A DNA stretch of 64,000 nucleotides from Methylophilus sp. DW102 (GTDB lineage Bacteria > Pseudomonadota > Gammaproteobacteria > Burkholderiales > Methylophilaceae), in assembly GCF_037076555.1 (NCBI RefSeq), contig NZ_AP029023.1, forward strand, positions 2,170,001 to 2,234,000, in the 5' to 3' direction. The notes beneath the pieces are model-generated. The model did no database searches. It was not told where the DNA came from and saw only the letters and a list, made by a program, of their open reading frames with translations. Positions within the stretch are counted from its first letter, which is position 1, and each line of letters opens with the position of its first letter. The translations under genes and the position numbers were made by a program. This document shows, in pieces, positions 28,034 to 37,985 of the stretch.

Positions 28034-28780
28034 TTAGCCGTTGCTAGCAAAAATCTGCCTGACTGCCGCCAGGTCTTCGGGCGTATCCACGCCGCTGGCA
28101 GGCGCGTGATCAGTCACGCTAACGGCGATCTGGTAGCCATGATACAGCACGCGCAATTGTTCCAGACTTTCAATGCTTTCCAGCGTGGTGACTGGCAAGC
28201 TGGCATATTGCTTTAAAAAGCTGACACGATAAGCATAAATGCCAATGTGGCGATATGCGGTGAGGGGCTGCTGGCGATCTGTCGTGTCCCGTGCAAATGG
28301 AATCGCCGCGCGACTAAAGTACAGCGCGCGCTGCTTGGCATTGAATACCACCTTGACCACATTCGGATTTGTGAAGACCGTCTCGTCATGAATGGCATGG
28401 CAAGCGGTAGACATCACCGCCTGTTCATCATTGGCCAAGGTTTGGGCCACCTCGTTGATCAGCACCGGATCAATCAAAGGTTCATCGCCCTGCACATTGA
28501 CGACGATGGTGTCCTCCGGCCATTGCATGGTTTGCACCACTTCAGCAATGCGGTCTGTGCCAGAAACATGATCGGCCCGCGTCATCACTGCAGTGATCTG
28601 GTGCTGCGCGACAGCTTGCAGAATTTGCGCATGATCGGTGGCCACGACCACCTGATTGGCCAGGCTTTTGGCTGCCTGCTCAGCCACGCGAACCACCATG
28701 GGTTTACCGGCAAGATCAAGCAAGGGTTTGCCCGGCAGCCGGGTACTGGCAAAACGGGCTGGAACAACAACTTTAAACAT
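28034..28780 (-). CDS. kdsB: 3-deoxy-manno-octulosonate cytidylyltransferase
   Basis: 248 residues. It activates KDO as CMP-KDO for the LPS inner core. The nucleotidyltransferase opening VVPARFASTRLPGKPL, plus VVATDH and VVNVQGDEPLI, are diagnostic. It is the last gene of the minus-strand msbA-lpxK-ycaR-kdsB group, two bases after ycaR. Confidence 0.96.
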   Translation of the reverse strand: MFKVVVPARFASTRLPGKPLLDLAGKPMVVRVAEQAAKSLANQVVVATDHAQILQAVAQHQITAVMTRADHVSGTDRIAEVVQTMQWPEDTIVVNVQGDEPLIDPVLINEVAQTLANDEQAVMSTACHAIHDETVFTNPNVVKVVFNAKQRALYFSRAAIPFARDTTDRQQPLTAYRHIGIYAYRVSFLKQYASLPVTTLESIESLEQLRVLYHGYQIAVSVTDHAPASGVDTPEDLAAVRQIFASNG

Positions 28781-28782
28781 GG

Positions 28783-28965
28783 TTATTCAGCGTATTCATG
28801 CTCTTCCAGGCGACGCGCTTCGTCTTCGAGCATGACCGGGATGCCATCGCGTACCGGATAAGCCAGGCGGGCCCCTTTGGACACCAGCTCCTGCTTTTGT
28901 TTGTCATACACCAGCGGTCCTTTGGTCACCGGACACACCAGAATTTCCAAGAGTTTAGGATTCAT
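28783..28965 (-). CDS. ycaR: Trm112/YcaR-family small zinc-ribbon-like protein
   Basis: 60 residues: [20 protein letters not shown] then a second half with [18 protein letters not shown], the typical YcaR/Trm112 pattern. Only one Cys remains, so it probably does not bind zinc fully. It overlaps lpxK by 11 bases and is two bases from kdsB, the conserved setting in proteobacteria. Confidence 0.9.
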   Translation of the reverse strand: MNPKLLEILVCPVTKGPLVYDKQKQELVSKGARLAYPVRDGIPVMLEDEARRLEEHEYAE

Positions 28966-29980
28966 GCCTATTTCCTTTGCATTGTTGCAAACGTCTGATG
29001 ACGTTTTCCGTCAGGGAAGGATGATCACCAAGCGGCGTGATTTGCGCACTGACTGGCAAATACCAGGCGTTGGTTAATCCCAGATGCTGACATTTTACGG
29101 CATCTTTTTCTGTCATCAGTATGGTTTTTTGTTTAAAAGGCTGGAAGTCTTCCTTGCGGTAAGCATGGTGGTCGGGGAAGGCGACGGTTTCACAGCTAAT
29201 ACCCAGATTGGAGACGGTATTAAAAAACCGTTGTGGGTGACCGATGCCGGCAATTGCAACCAATGCCCGCTGCTGCAACTCGGCATTCGACAGATGCGTA
29301 TTCAGGTCTGTGACTGAGGTCCAGCGGCCCACTTCCAGGCCAACGACATAATGCGCCACAGGCCAGGGGCCGGCAGGGACCTGACCACTTTCTACGATGA
29401 TATCCACGGTTTGCAAACGGCGCAATCGCTCACGCAACGGCCCGGCAGGGAGTAAGTGACCATTGCCGATACCGAGTGGCCGCTGTACAACGGCAATTTC
29501 GATATCCCGCTGAAGCGCATAATGCTGCAAGCCATCATCACACAGAATCACATTGACTTCAGGATGCGCCTGCAGCAAGGCTAGACCGCCTGCCACACGG
29601 TTGGCATCGACCCAGATCGGACAGCCAGTACGCCCGGCAATCAACACCGGCTCATCGCCCAGTGACTGCGGCAAGCTATCAGGCGTCACCTCGCCGGTGT
29701 GTTGTCCGCCATAGCCGCGGCTCAAAATCCCGGGACGGTAGCCTGCGGCAAGTAACTGCTGCGCCAGATAAATCACTACAGGCGTTTTACCGACCCCACC
29801 TACAGAGAGATTGCCGACTACCACCACCGGCACAGGCAAGGCCTGGCTTCTCAACAACCCCACCTGGTAACACTGGCGCCGCAAGCCAGACAATACCGCA
29901 AACAGCATAGACAACGGCAGCAGTAAGGCTTGCGCCCAGCCCATCCCCTGCCACTGTTTTTCAAACCAATGCCGCAACAT
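28955..29980 (-). CDS. lpxK: Tetraacyldisaccharide 4'-kinase
   Basis: 341 residues. It phosphorylates the lipid A precursor at the 4' position on the inner membrane. An N-terminal membrane segment is followed by the P-loop [15 protein letters not shown] and the DDGLQHYAL motif. The start overlaps the msbA stop by one base (TGATG), so the two are coupled. Confidence 0.95.
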   Translation of the reverse strand: MLRHWFEKQWQGMGWAQALLLPLSMLFAVLSGLRRQCYQVGLLRSQALPVPVVVVGNLSVGGVGKTPVVIYLAQQLLAAGYRPGILSRGYGGQHTGEVTPDSLPQSLGDEPVLIAGRTGCPIWVDANRVAGGLALLQAHPEVNVILCDDGLQHYALQRDIEIAVVQRPLGIGNGHLLPAGPLRERLRRLQTVDIIVESGQVPAGPWPVAHYVVGLEVGRWTSVTDLNTHLSNAELQQRALVAIAGIGHPQRFFNTVSNLGISCETVAFPDHHAYRKEDFQPFKQKTILMTEKDAVKCQHLGLTNAWYLPVSAQITPLGDHPSLTENVIRRLQQCKGNRHES

Positions 29981-31734
29981 CAGTCGTCTTGAAACTGCTT
30001 GTGATACAACCGGCTGTAATACCCGCTTTGTGCCAGCAGGCTGGTATGCGATCCAGTTTCGATGATTCTGCCCTGATCCATGACCAAAATCCGGTCTGCG
30101 TTCTCTACGGTACTCAAGCGGTGCGCAATCACGATCGTCGTGCGGTTTTGCATTAAGCGATCCAGCGCCATCTGTACATGTAGCTCGGACTCACTGTCCA
30201 AGGCAGACGTCGCCTCATCCAGCAGTAACACCGGCGCATCTTTTAAAATGGCACGTGCAATCGCCAGACGCTGGCGCTGCCCGCCGGACAAACGGACACC
30301 CCGGTCACCGATTTCGCTTTGCAGGCCTTGCGGCATGTGCTCGATAAACTCCCAGGCATTAGCCGCTTTGGCAGCGGCAATGACCTCTTCCTCAGTCGCC
30401 TCGCGCAAGGCACCATAGGCAATATTGTTGTAAATGGTGTCGTTAAACAAGACGATATCCTGACTGACCAGTGAAAACTGTTCGCGCAAGTTCTCCAGCC
30501 CATACTCACGGACATCCACGCCATCCAGCAAAATACTGCCTTCTTGCAACCCATAGAAGCGTGGCAGCAAATTGACCAGTGTGGTTTTGCCACTGCCAGA
30601 ACGACCAACCAGCGCCACTTTCTCGCCAGCGCGTATCGTGGCGTTAATGTGGTCCAGTGCGTTGTGTTTGGCCTGCGGATACCGCAAGGTCACGTCTTTA
30701 AATACCAGATCGCCCTGTGCGCGGCCAATCCGATGATGGCCATGATCCTCTTCGGATGCCAAATCCAGCACCTCAAAAATACTCTGCGCCGCCGCCAGGC
30801 CCACTTGCAAGTCTTCGTTAGCCGAAGTGATGTGTTTGATCGGTGCAATCAGCATCATCAATGCGCCGATAAACGCGGCAAACTCGCCTACCGTAAATTG
30901 TCCCAGGGCATAATAGACCACCAGCCCTAAAGCCAGCGCCGACAACACCTCAATCACAAAGCTGTTCAGCCCCGAGATACGCGCACTGCGCAATTCGAGC
31001 TGGCGGTTTTTACCGACCACATCGCCAAAGCGCGTGTTCTCAAAATTTTGGGCGCCAAAAATTTTGACAATACGCTGCGCGGCAATCGCCTCTTCCGCCG
31101 TTTTGGTAATCTCGCCAACGGCTTGCTGTACCCGTTTGGCATTTGCGCGCAACTTGGGCGTAGTCTTGGATAAATACAGCCCCATCAGCGGCGTCACCAG
31201 CGCAAATACCAGGGTCAGTTTCCAGTCCAAATACAGCATGTAAGCAATCAGGCCTATCACAGTCAGGATATCCCGTACTACGTTATGGGCCGAACGCGTG
31301 ACGACAATCGATAGCCGCTCGGCGTCATAGGTCATCTTGGACACCAGCGAGCCATTGGAATGCATGTCAAAAAAACTCACCGGCAACAACATCAGCTTGG
31401 CAAACACCTGTTTACGCATCACTTCGACCACCAGCCTGGTCACAGCGCGCAAGCAGTAAATCGAGAAGAATGAAGCCACGGCACGAACGACCATCAAGCC
31501 AACCAGCATCAGCGGCAAAGTAAATGCTTCCTGCACCGAATGCTGGACAAAGCCTTCATCGGTGACTTTTTTAATCAGGGCCAGAAAAGCGGTGTTACTG
31601 AGCGACAACACGGTGGTTGCCACCATGGAGACCAGAAAATAAAACTTGTAACGCCAGGCATATAAAAACAGGCGCTTATATAACAGTTTGGGATTGACGA
31701 TTTTAGGTAAATCGACTTTTTGTTTGCGGGCCAT
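29980..31734 (-). CDS. msbA: Lipid A export ABC transporter MsbA
   Basis: 584 residues: a six-helix transmembrane domain (about 25-320) and an ATPase domain with Walker A GRSGSGKTTLVN, signature LSGGQRQRLAIA and Walker B VLLLDEATSALD. It flips lipid A-core across the inner membrane. The ATG at 31734 is favoured; an in-frame TTG lies at 31761. It is followed directly by lpxK. Confidence 0.94.
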   Translation of the reverse strand: MARKQKVDLPKIVNPKLLYKRLFLYAWRYKFYFLVSMVATTVLSLSNTAFLALIKKVTDEGFVQHSVQEAFTLPLMLVGLMVVRAVASFFSIYCLRAVTRLVVEVMRKQVFAKLMLLPVSFFDMHSNGSLVSKMTYDAERLSIVVTRSAHNVVRDILTVIGLIAYMLYLDWKLTLVFALVTPLMGLYLSKTTPKLRANAKRVQQAVGEITKTAEEAIAAQRIVKIFGAQNFENTRFGDVVGKNRQLELRSARISGLNSFVIEVLSALALGLVVYYALGQFTVGEFAAFIGALMMLIAPIKHITSANEDLQVGLAAAQSIFEVLDLASEEDHGHHRIGRAQGDLVFKDVTLRYPQAKHNALDHINATIRAGEKVALVGRSGSGKTTLVNLLPRFYGLQEGSILLDGVDVREYGLENLREQFSLVSQDIVLFNDTIYNNIAYGALREATEEEVIAAAKAANAWEFIEHMPQGLQSEIGDRGVRLSGGQRQRLAIARAILKDAPVLLLDEATSALDSESELHVQMALDRLMQNRTTIVIAHRLSTVENADRILVMDQGRIIETGSHTSLLAQSGYYSRLYHKQFQDD

Positions 31735-31751
31735 GCGGGTTCTCTGATTAC

Positions 31752-31789
31752 TTAAAAACAAGCAAGCCCGTCGGTCACAACGGGCTTGC
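31752..31789 (-). terminator. Terminator between exbD and msbA
   Basis: On the minus strand GCAAGCCCG and CGGGCTTGC arms flank a 10-nt loop and are followed by TTGTTTTT. It ends or attenuates the exbBD transcript before msbA. Confidence 0.7.
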
Positions 31790-31829
31790 CTGGCACTAAA
31801 CGGGACAGCTCACAAACAGCCACCACACA

Positions 31830-32258
31830 TTAGTGGCTGTTTACCTGTGTAGCAAAGGTGATATGTGTGTAATTCGCCATCCGGGAGGCTTCCATAATAT
31901 TCACCACAGACTGGTGCGAGGCCTTGCCATCGGCATTAATGATAATGGTCGGCTCTTTGTCTGCCGGACCGGCCTTGCCTGCTTCGACCAAGGCGGCTGA
32001 CAAATCAGACACCACGGCGCCATTCGCTTCTTTGCCATTCACCAGGCAACGGCCGCTGGCATCGACCTCCACGGTAATGGTCAATGGTTTTTCTTGAGGG
32101 GCATTGGCATCCGCAGTCGGCAAGTTAATCTGCAACTCACTGGTACGTGAAAAGGTTGCACTCACGATCAGGAAAATAATAATCACCAGCAACACGTCAA
32201 TCAACGGAATAAAGTTGATTTCGAGCTCTTCGTCGCGGCTACCACGTTTAAAGTTCAT
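31830..32258 (-). CDS. exbD: ExbD/TolR-family biopolymer transport protein
   Basis: 142 residues: one membrane helix (about 15-35) with the essential Asp in FIPLIDVLLVI, then a periplasmic domain. With ExbB it forms the proton-driven motor that powers TonB-type or related systems. exbB lies 33 bp upstream. No tonB is adjacent. The location before msbA-lpxK is common in betaproteobacteria. Confidence 0.93.
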   Translation of the reverse strand: MNFKRGSRDEELEINFIPLIDVLLVIIIFLIVSATFSRTSELQINLPTADANAPQEKPLTITVEVDASGRCLVNGKEANGAVVSDLSAALVEAGKAGPADKEPTIIINADGKASHQSVVNIMEASRMANYTHITFATQVNSH

Positions 32259-32291
32259 GAGACTGCCTTTTTTTATCCTGTCGCAAAATGC

Positions 32292-32897
32292 TTATCCGCG
32301 GTCGCCGTGGATAATTTCTACCAGTTTAACGGCTTGCTGCTCCATATCCACCAGAAAACCGTCCACTTTGCTCTTGAAATAACGATAGGCAATCATCGAA
32401 GGCACCGCCACCACAATCCCGGCCGCCGTGTTGTACAAGGCCACCGAAATGCCTCGCGCAAACTGTGCCACATCGTGACCACTGTTTGTGAATGAGCCAA
32501 ACAGCTCGACCATCCCGATCACCGTCCCCAGCAGCCCCAGCAAAGGCGCTACAGTGGCAATGGTCCCCAGGGTGGGCAGGTATTGTTCCAGCTTGTGTGC
32601 AACCGCACGGCCGGTTTCTTCAATCGCTTCTTTGGTAACCTCACGTGAGTGCCCCATATTCGCCAACGCACTGGCAAAGACGCGACCAAGTAAAGAGTGT
32701 GCTTCGAGACGGCTTAAGGTTTCACGTGTCACGCCGCCCTGCTTTAACCAGTTTTGCACTTCAGGCAATAACTGGTCCGGGGTGACAACTGAAGCTCTCA
32801 AGGCCCAGAATCGCTCGACAATAATGGCAAACGAGATCACAGAAGCGATAACCAGAGGCCAGATTGGCCAACCGGCCGCTAAAATAATTTCCCACAC
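32292..32897 (-). CDS. exbB: MotA/TolQ/ExbB proton channel protein
   Basis: 201 residues with three membrane helices and the family core TVAPLLGLLGTVIGMVELF. It starts with GTG (VWEIILAAG) because no in-frame ATG is suitable; GGAG stands about ten bases upstream. It is the first gene of exbB-exbD. Confidence 0.93.
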   Translation of the reverse strand: MWEIILAAGWPIWPLVIASVISFAIIVERFWALRASVVTPDQLLPEVQNWLKQGGVTRETLSRLEAHSLLGRVFASALANMGHSREVTKEAIEETGRAVAHKLEQYLPTLGTIATVAPLLGLLGTVIGMVELFGSFTNSGHDVAQFARGISVALYNTAAGIVVAVPSMIAYRYFKSKVDGFLVDMEQQAVKLVEIIHGDRG

Positions 32898-33026
32898 AGT
32901 GATGACTCCAATGGTTTTTTAAACTTCCGCTACTTTAGCGTTAACCTGCCCTGAGGGCAAGTTTTGTGCGGTATCTAAGCGGTTACAAAGCCGCTTTTGC
33001 ACAATGTGGGGTGGTCGCAGAGGCAG

Positions 33027-35435
33027 TCAATCCCAATAATGCGGCTCAACCTGGCGCCAGGTCAAGACCGTTGGGTGATTGCCCTGCGTAAAATCCAGCA
33101 TCACCGCGCCATGCTGATCTGAGCGATAGCGTTGACTGTCTATCGCTTCGTAGCGTGATAACACCGCCTGCTTGGGGTGACCGAACCGGTTAAGATAGCC
33201 CACCGTGGCAATCGCGATGCTGGGTTTTACCGCCTGGACAAACGCAGGACTGGAGGAGGTTTTGCTGCCATGATGCGGCATGGTCATCACCGTAGAAGCC
33301 AGATTTTTTCCAGACTGTTCCAGCAACCGTTGCTCACCATATTGTTCGATATCCCCTGTCAATAACAGACTGCCATGGGCAGAGATCACCTGAATCACAC
33401 AGCTTTTATCGTTATCTTTAAGGGGAGTTTCTGGTTGCGCCAAAGGATAAAGCACCTTGAAACTGACCTGGTCCCATTGCCAATGCTGTCCGGCCTGGCA
33501 AGTAAGATGTGGCATGCTTGCCGCCTGCGGAATCGCCTGCAGTTGCGCAAAAAAAGCCGCGTCTGCGCCCAGTGAGCTTAACAAGCGTGTGGCTGGCACG
33601 CCAGCCAACACTGAGGCCATGCCACCGACATGATCATTATCGTCATGCGAGACCACCGCCAAATCCAGCCGGTACAGGCCCAAGTGGCGCAAATAAGGCA
33701 GCACAATCCGTTGACCGGCATCACTGTCTTCATGATAGACCGGCCCCGCATCGTAAAGCATGGCATGGCTAGCCGTTTGCACCAGCACACTCAAGCCCTG
33801 GCCGATATCCAGCACAGTGACGCGCATGTCCCCTGGCTTGAGCACTGACGGGGCAGGCAAGCATAAAGGCAACCAGAGTAGCAGCCCAAACCAGCGTAAT
33901 GGCCAGCCTTTGGGTAACAGCAACACCAGCATGCCTAACATTGCCAGCAGCCAGGCAGACAGTGACGGTGTAGGCAGATACCAGACTGCCCAGGATAACT
34001 GGCTGAACCAATGTAATAGCCAGGCCAGTCCCTGCCACAACTGTGCTGCCAGCATTAACAAGGCATCCACCGGCAACATAGCGCCGGCAATCGCCAGTGG
34101 CACCACGCCCAGGCTAACCAGTGGAATCGCCAGAGCATTGGCAAACGGGGACACCAGAGACACCTGGTTAAACAAGAGGATCAGGATAGGCACAAAGGCC
34201 AGCGTAATCATGCTCTGTGTATGCACCGCGGCCCGCCAGGCACTCGGTGGACGCAAGCGTCCGCCCATGCCAAAGGCGAGCAAGGCCACTGCGCCAAAAG
34301 ACAACCAGAAACCCGGCGCCAGCACCGCCCAGGGATCCAGCACGACGACCACCCAGAGTGCCACACTGAGTATCCAGGAAAAAGGGAGTTGGCGGCGCAG
34401 ACTGAGCATGCCTAGCATGGTCAGCAACATCCATAAGGTGCGCTGTGTCGGAATGGAAAATCCGGCCAGGGCGGAATAAACCACCGCCACTAACGCCCCA
34501 CCCACCCGGGCCGCCAGTGTGGAGGGCACATATAGCGCCCAGCGCGGTTGCTGCCGCCACACCCAGCCCGTCAATAAATAACCAAGGCCAGCCAGCATCG
34601 TAATATGCAGGCCAGAAATACTGATTAAATGATTAATCCCGGTATCGACAAACAATTGCCAGTCCGCACGCGAGATCTGGCTATCATCACCGATAACCAA
34701 AGCGCGCAGGACGCCACTGGCCGGGCTGTGTCCAAGCACCTGCTGGATTCGCTCACCCACCAGCGCTCGCCAGTGCGCAACCATGGCAGCGGGTTGCCAG
34801 ACCATGGCTTGCAGCTTGCACATCGGTGCTTTGGAGACTATAGAACCCGCTGCGCCAATCTGGTTGGCCAGGCACCAGGCAGCATAATCAAAACCATGCG
34901 GATTGCGCGTGGCATGGGGACGTTTGAGCTTGACGGTGAATTGCCAGCGCTCTCCTGCTTGTAATAATGGTAAAGCATTGCGCGACGTGGCCGGGGCATG
35001 ACGATATGACTGCTCGTAGAGATGCAAGCGCAGCCTGGGGGGCAACGGACAATGTGCGTTGAAGGTGCGCTCAACGGCAACATCCACATGCTGGCCTCGT
35101 GCATCGCGCGCTGGCACGCTCACAATCACAGCTTGAATCTTGAGTGGCTGTTGTTCACACGCCTGAGGCAGCGCCGTTTGCAAGCGCCAGGCCGCGCGCG
35201 CCTGCGCCCAGGCAAAGCCGATGGCAGCCACCAGCAAAATACAGCCAAGCCGACGGCAAAAAAGGCGAACCGCTGAGGTTAGCCTGACACCCCCGATATG
35301 GCGACTGTTCGCCAGTAGCGCGACCAGTCCCAAGGCTGCTAGCCAGCCCAGCCAAACCGGGAGCGACCATAATTGCGCTTGTTGCTGAAACAGCCAGACA
35401 CCGAATAATAATCCCAGTGTGGCGCCCGGCAACAT
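33027..35435 (-). CDS. comEC: ComEC/Rec2 DNA-uptake channel
   Basis: 802 residues: N-terminal hydrophobic and OB-like part (to about 210), the polytopic competence domain with LISISGLHITMLAGL and LVIGDDSQIS, and a C-terminal metallo-beta-lactamase domain with VVSHDDNDHVGGM and MPHHGS. ComEC passes single-stranded DNA across the inner membrane in natural transformation. Other com genes are not here. It starts five bases after the lolD stop. Confidence 0.95.
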   Translation of the reverse strand: MLPGATLGLLFGVWLFQQQAQLWSLPVWLGWLAALGLVALLANSRHIGGVRLTSAVRLFCRRLGCILLVAAIGFAWAQARAAWRLQTALPQACEQQPLKIQAVIVSVPARDARGQHVDVAVERTFNAHCPLPPRLRLHLYEQSYRHAPATSRNALPLLQAGERWQFTVKLKRPHATRNPHGFDYAAWCLANQIGAAGSIVSKAPMCKLQAMVWQPAAMVAHWRALVGERIQQVLGHSPASGVLRALVIGDDSQISRADWQLFVDTGINHLISISGLHITMLAGLGYLLTGWVWRQQPRWALYVPSTLAARVGGALVAVVYSALAGFSIPTQRTLWMLLTMLGMLSLRRQLPFSWILSVALWVVVVLDPWAVLAPGFWLSFGAVALLAFGMGGRLRPPSAWRAAVHTQSMITLAFVPILILLFNQVSLVSPFANALAIPLVSLGVVPLAIAGAMLPVDALLMLAAQLWQGLAWLLHWFSQLSWAVWYLPTPSLSAWLLAMLGMLVLLLPKGWPLRWFGLLLWLPLCLPAPSVLKPGDMRVTVLDIGQGLSVLVQTASHAMLYDAGPVYHEDSDAGQRIVLPYLRHLGLYRLDLAVVSHDDNDHVGGMASVLAGVPATRLLSSLGADAAFFAQLQAIPQAASMPHLTCQAGQHWQWDQVSFKVLYPLAQPETPLKDNDKSCVIQVISAHGSLLLTGDIEQYGEQRLLEQSGKNLASTVMTMPHHGSKTSSSPAFVQAVKPSIAIATVGYLNRFGHPKQAVLSRYEAIDSQRYRSDQHGAVMLDFTQGNHPTVLTWRQVEPHYWD

Positions 35436-35440
35436 GACGG

Positions 35441-36145
35441 CTACTCGTCAGCCAGTCCTTGTGCGTCCGGCAACAGGGGTTGCAAGCGCCCATCCTGCAA
35501 ACGATATTGCTGATGCATGCGTGCCGCCAGCGACAGATCATGAGTCACGACCACCAGCGCAGTGCCCTGTTGCGCCTGGATCTGCAACAGTAACTCAAAC
35601 ACTTGTTGTGCCGTTTGCCGGTCCAGGTTGCCGGTTGGTTCATCGGCCAATATGCAGCGTGGCTGAGTGACTAATGCACGGGCCAGGGCCGCGCGCTGAC
35701 GCTCACCGCCTGACAACTCACCAGGGGTATGTTGCAGACGATGCGCCAGACCGACCTGCGTCAAATAATGTGCAGCCTGTTCCAGCGCCTGCGCCCGTGG
35801 CATGCGACGAATCAGTAGCGGCATGGCCACATTTTCCAGCGCACTGAACTCTGGCAGCAAGTGATGAAACTGATAGACAAAGCCCAGATACTGGTTACGC
35901 ATGGCACTTTTTTCAACTTCGGAGAGCCTGGTTAACGGCTTGCCCAACCACTGCACCTCGCCATGCGTAGGCGCGTCCAGACCGCCCAGCAAATGCAACA
36001 AGGTACTTTTACCACTGCCCGAAGCGCCAACAATCGCCACATGATCACCTGCCGCCAGTTGCAAGTCGACCCCGGTCAGCACCGAGGTATCCAGCGCTTC
36101 ATACCGCTTGGCCAAGCCCTGGCACTGCAATACCCAATTACTCAT
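35441..36145 (-). CDS. lolD: Lipoprotein-releasing ABC ATPase LolD
   Basis: 234 residues with Walker [13 protein letters not shown], signature [12 protein letters not shown] and Walker [13 protein letters not shown]. With LolC/E it releases outer-membrane lipoproteins from the inner membrane. It overlaps lolC by eight bases. Confidence 0.95.
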   Translation of the reverse strand: MSNWVLQCQGLAKRYEALDTSVLTGVDLQLAAGDHVAIVGASGSGKSTLLHLLGGLDAPTHGEVQWLGKPLTRLSEVEKSAMRNQYLGFVYQFHHLLPEFSALENVAMPLLIRRMPRAQALEQAAHYLTQVGLAHRLQHTPGELSGGERQRAALARALVTQPRCILADEPTGNLDRQTAQQVFELLLQIQAQQGTALVVVTHDLSLAARMHQQYRLQDGRLQPLLPDAQGLADE

Positions 36146-37436
36146 AACGCAAGGCCTCCGCCGGATTCATACTCGCCGCACGGGCACTGGGATACAAGGT
36201 CGCGACCAGACTGAGCAGGATAGACAGGCCCACAATCGCCGACACATCTGACCACATCAGCTTGGAAGGCAAATCACTGATGTAGTAGACGTCTTTGGAC
36301 AAAAACTGCACATTAAAAGTATGTTCAATCCAGGGCACCACGGTCTCGATATTGAGGGCCAGCAACACGCCCAGCACCGCCCCCGACAAGGTGCCGATAA
36401 TGCCTATCATCGCGCCTTGCACCACAAACATTTTGCGTATGCTTTGCGGGGTTGCGCCCATGGTGCGCAGGATGGCAATATCCGCACGTTTGTCAGTTAC
36501 CGCCATCACCAGCGTAGAGACAATATTAAACGCCGCCACCGCTACGATCAGCGCCAAAATAATAAACATCACTCGTTTTTCGAGCTGGATCGCCTTAAAG
36601 AAATTGGCATGTTGCTGGGTCCAGTCAGTGACGTAATAATTGGGTCCCAGCGCCTGCACCAGCTCGCGGCTGACGCGGTCGGCCATAAACAAGTCATCCA
36701 GCTTGAGGCGCAAGCCAGAAACCTGATCGCCCAGCCGGTAGAGCTTGGCCGCATCGTCCAAATGAATCAAGGCCAGGCCCGCATCATACTCATACATGCC
36801 AACCTGAAAAATCCCGGCCACGGTAAATTGCTTGATACGTGGCACCAATCCCGCCGGAGTCACCTGCCCTTGCGGCGCCATCAACACCACCTTGTCGCCA
36901 ACGCGCACGCCCAGCGCCAGCGCCAGGTCTGCCCCCAACACAATATTGAATTGGCCTGGCTGCAAATCGGTCAGCTTGCCAATTTTCATCTGGGTCGCCA
37001 GGTCAGAGACTTTGCCTTCCTGTGAAGGTAACACGCCACGAATCAGCAAGCCCTGCACCGCTTCGTCATGCGTCAACATGCCTTGCGCCATGATGTAAGG
37101 CGCCACGCCGGTGATGGGGCTGGCAACCGCCTTGGCCGGAATCTGCTCTATTTGCTGCTGCAAATGCTGCCAGTCCGGCAAACCGGCTTCAAAGCTACGC
37201 ACTTCAATATGCGAAGCCACGCCTAAAATACGCTTTCTGAGCTCATCCTGAAAGCCGTTCATGACCGACAACACGACAATCAGGGCCATCACACCGAGGG
37301 CAATGCCTATCATGCTGGTGAGAGAGATAAACGAAATAAAGTGATTGTTGCGTTTGGCGCGTGTATAGCGCCAGCCTATCCAAAACTCATAAGGCAGGCG
37401 CCGCGCGAGCGCACTGAAAAAGGTGTCATTCTTCAT
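36138..37436 (-). CDS. lolC: Lipoprotein-releasing transmembrane protein LolC/E
   Basis: 432 residues: an N-terminal helix, a periplasmic domain of about 200 residues and three C-terminal helices with the FtsX fold. The start [21 protein letters not shown] is characteristic. A single LolC/E-type gene here suggests a homodimeric (LolF-like) or split arrangement. Confidence 0.94.
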   Translation of the reverse strand: MKNDTFFSALARRLPYEFWIGWRYTRAKRNNHFISFISLTSMIGIALGVMALIVVLSVMNGFQDELRKRILGVASHIEVRSFEAGLPDWQHLQQQIEQIPAKAVASPITGVAPYIMAQGMLTHDEAVQGLLIRGVLPSQEGKVSDLATQMKIGKLTDLQPGQFNIVLGADLALALGVRVGDKVVLMAPQGQVTPAGLVPRIKQFTVAGIFQVGMYEYDAGLALIHLDDAAKLYRLGDQVSGLRLKLDDLFMADRVSRELVQALGPNYYVTDWTQQHANFFKAIQLEKRVMFIILALIVAVAAFNIVSTLVMAVTDKRADIAILRTMGATPQSIRKMFVVQGAMIGIIGTLSGAVLGVLLALNIETVVPWIEHTFNVQFLSKDVYYISDLPSKLMWSDVSAIVGLSILLSLVATLYPSARAASMNPAEALRYE

Positions 37437-37662
37437 GGCCGCATCTTAACAGCTTTTAATGGCATCGCGATACCTGCCCAAATTCAAAGCGCTGCTGAAC
37501 CCAGACGCGCCTGAATAGCTTGTCAGCCAAATCCGACCCAAAAATGCGGGCATGGCCGACTGAACCCAGGCAAGCTTGCCTTTAAGATGCACTCAGGTCG
37601 ATGGCATGCACACCGACTGACACAACGATCTAAATCAAGAATGTAATCATAGGAGACTCGAG

Positions 37663-37866
37663 ATGAACAAAGACATTTTCGAAGGCAACTGGAAGCAGCT
37701 TAAAGGCAAAGTCAAAGAACAATGGGGAAAACTGACCAATGATGACTTGGATGTGATCGAAGGCAAACGCGACCAGGTCGCAGGCAAAATCCAGGAACGC
37801 TATGGCATCACCAAGGATGAAGCTGAGAAACAGCTCAAAGCCTGGGAAGACAAACACCGCCACTAA
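37663..37866 (+). CDS. CsbD-family stress protein
   Basis: 67 residues: MNKDIFEGNWKQLKGKVKEQ and a second similar half (GKRDQVAGKIQERYG). CsbD proteins are small, charged and often induced by general stress; the biochemical role is unknown. AGGAG lies before the ATG. A 226-bp gap separates it from divergent lolC. Confidence 0.92.
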   Translation: MNKDIFEGNWKQLKGKVKEQWGKLTNDDLDVIEGKRDQVAGKIQERYGITKDEAEKQLKAWEDKHRH

Positions 37867-37937
37867 GGCCTGTGCCATACCCACTTAGCATGATGTAACG
37901 CTTGGCGTTTTAGCATCATTGTCTAAGCAGTGACAGC

Positions 37938-37966
37938 ACGCAGGACAAGCCCCGCTTGTCCTGCGT
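37938..37966 (+). terminator. Strong hairpin terminator after csbD
   Basis: ACGCAGGACAAGC and GCTTGTCCTGCGT form a perfect 13-bp stem with a 3-nt loop, followed by TGTTT. Confidence 0.75.
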
Positions 37967-37985
37967 TGTTTCTGCCTATCAGGCC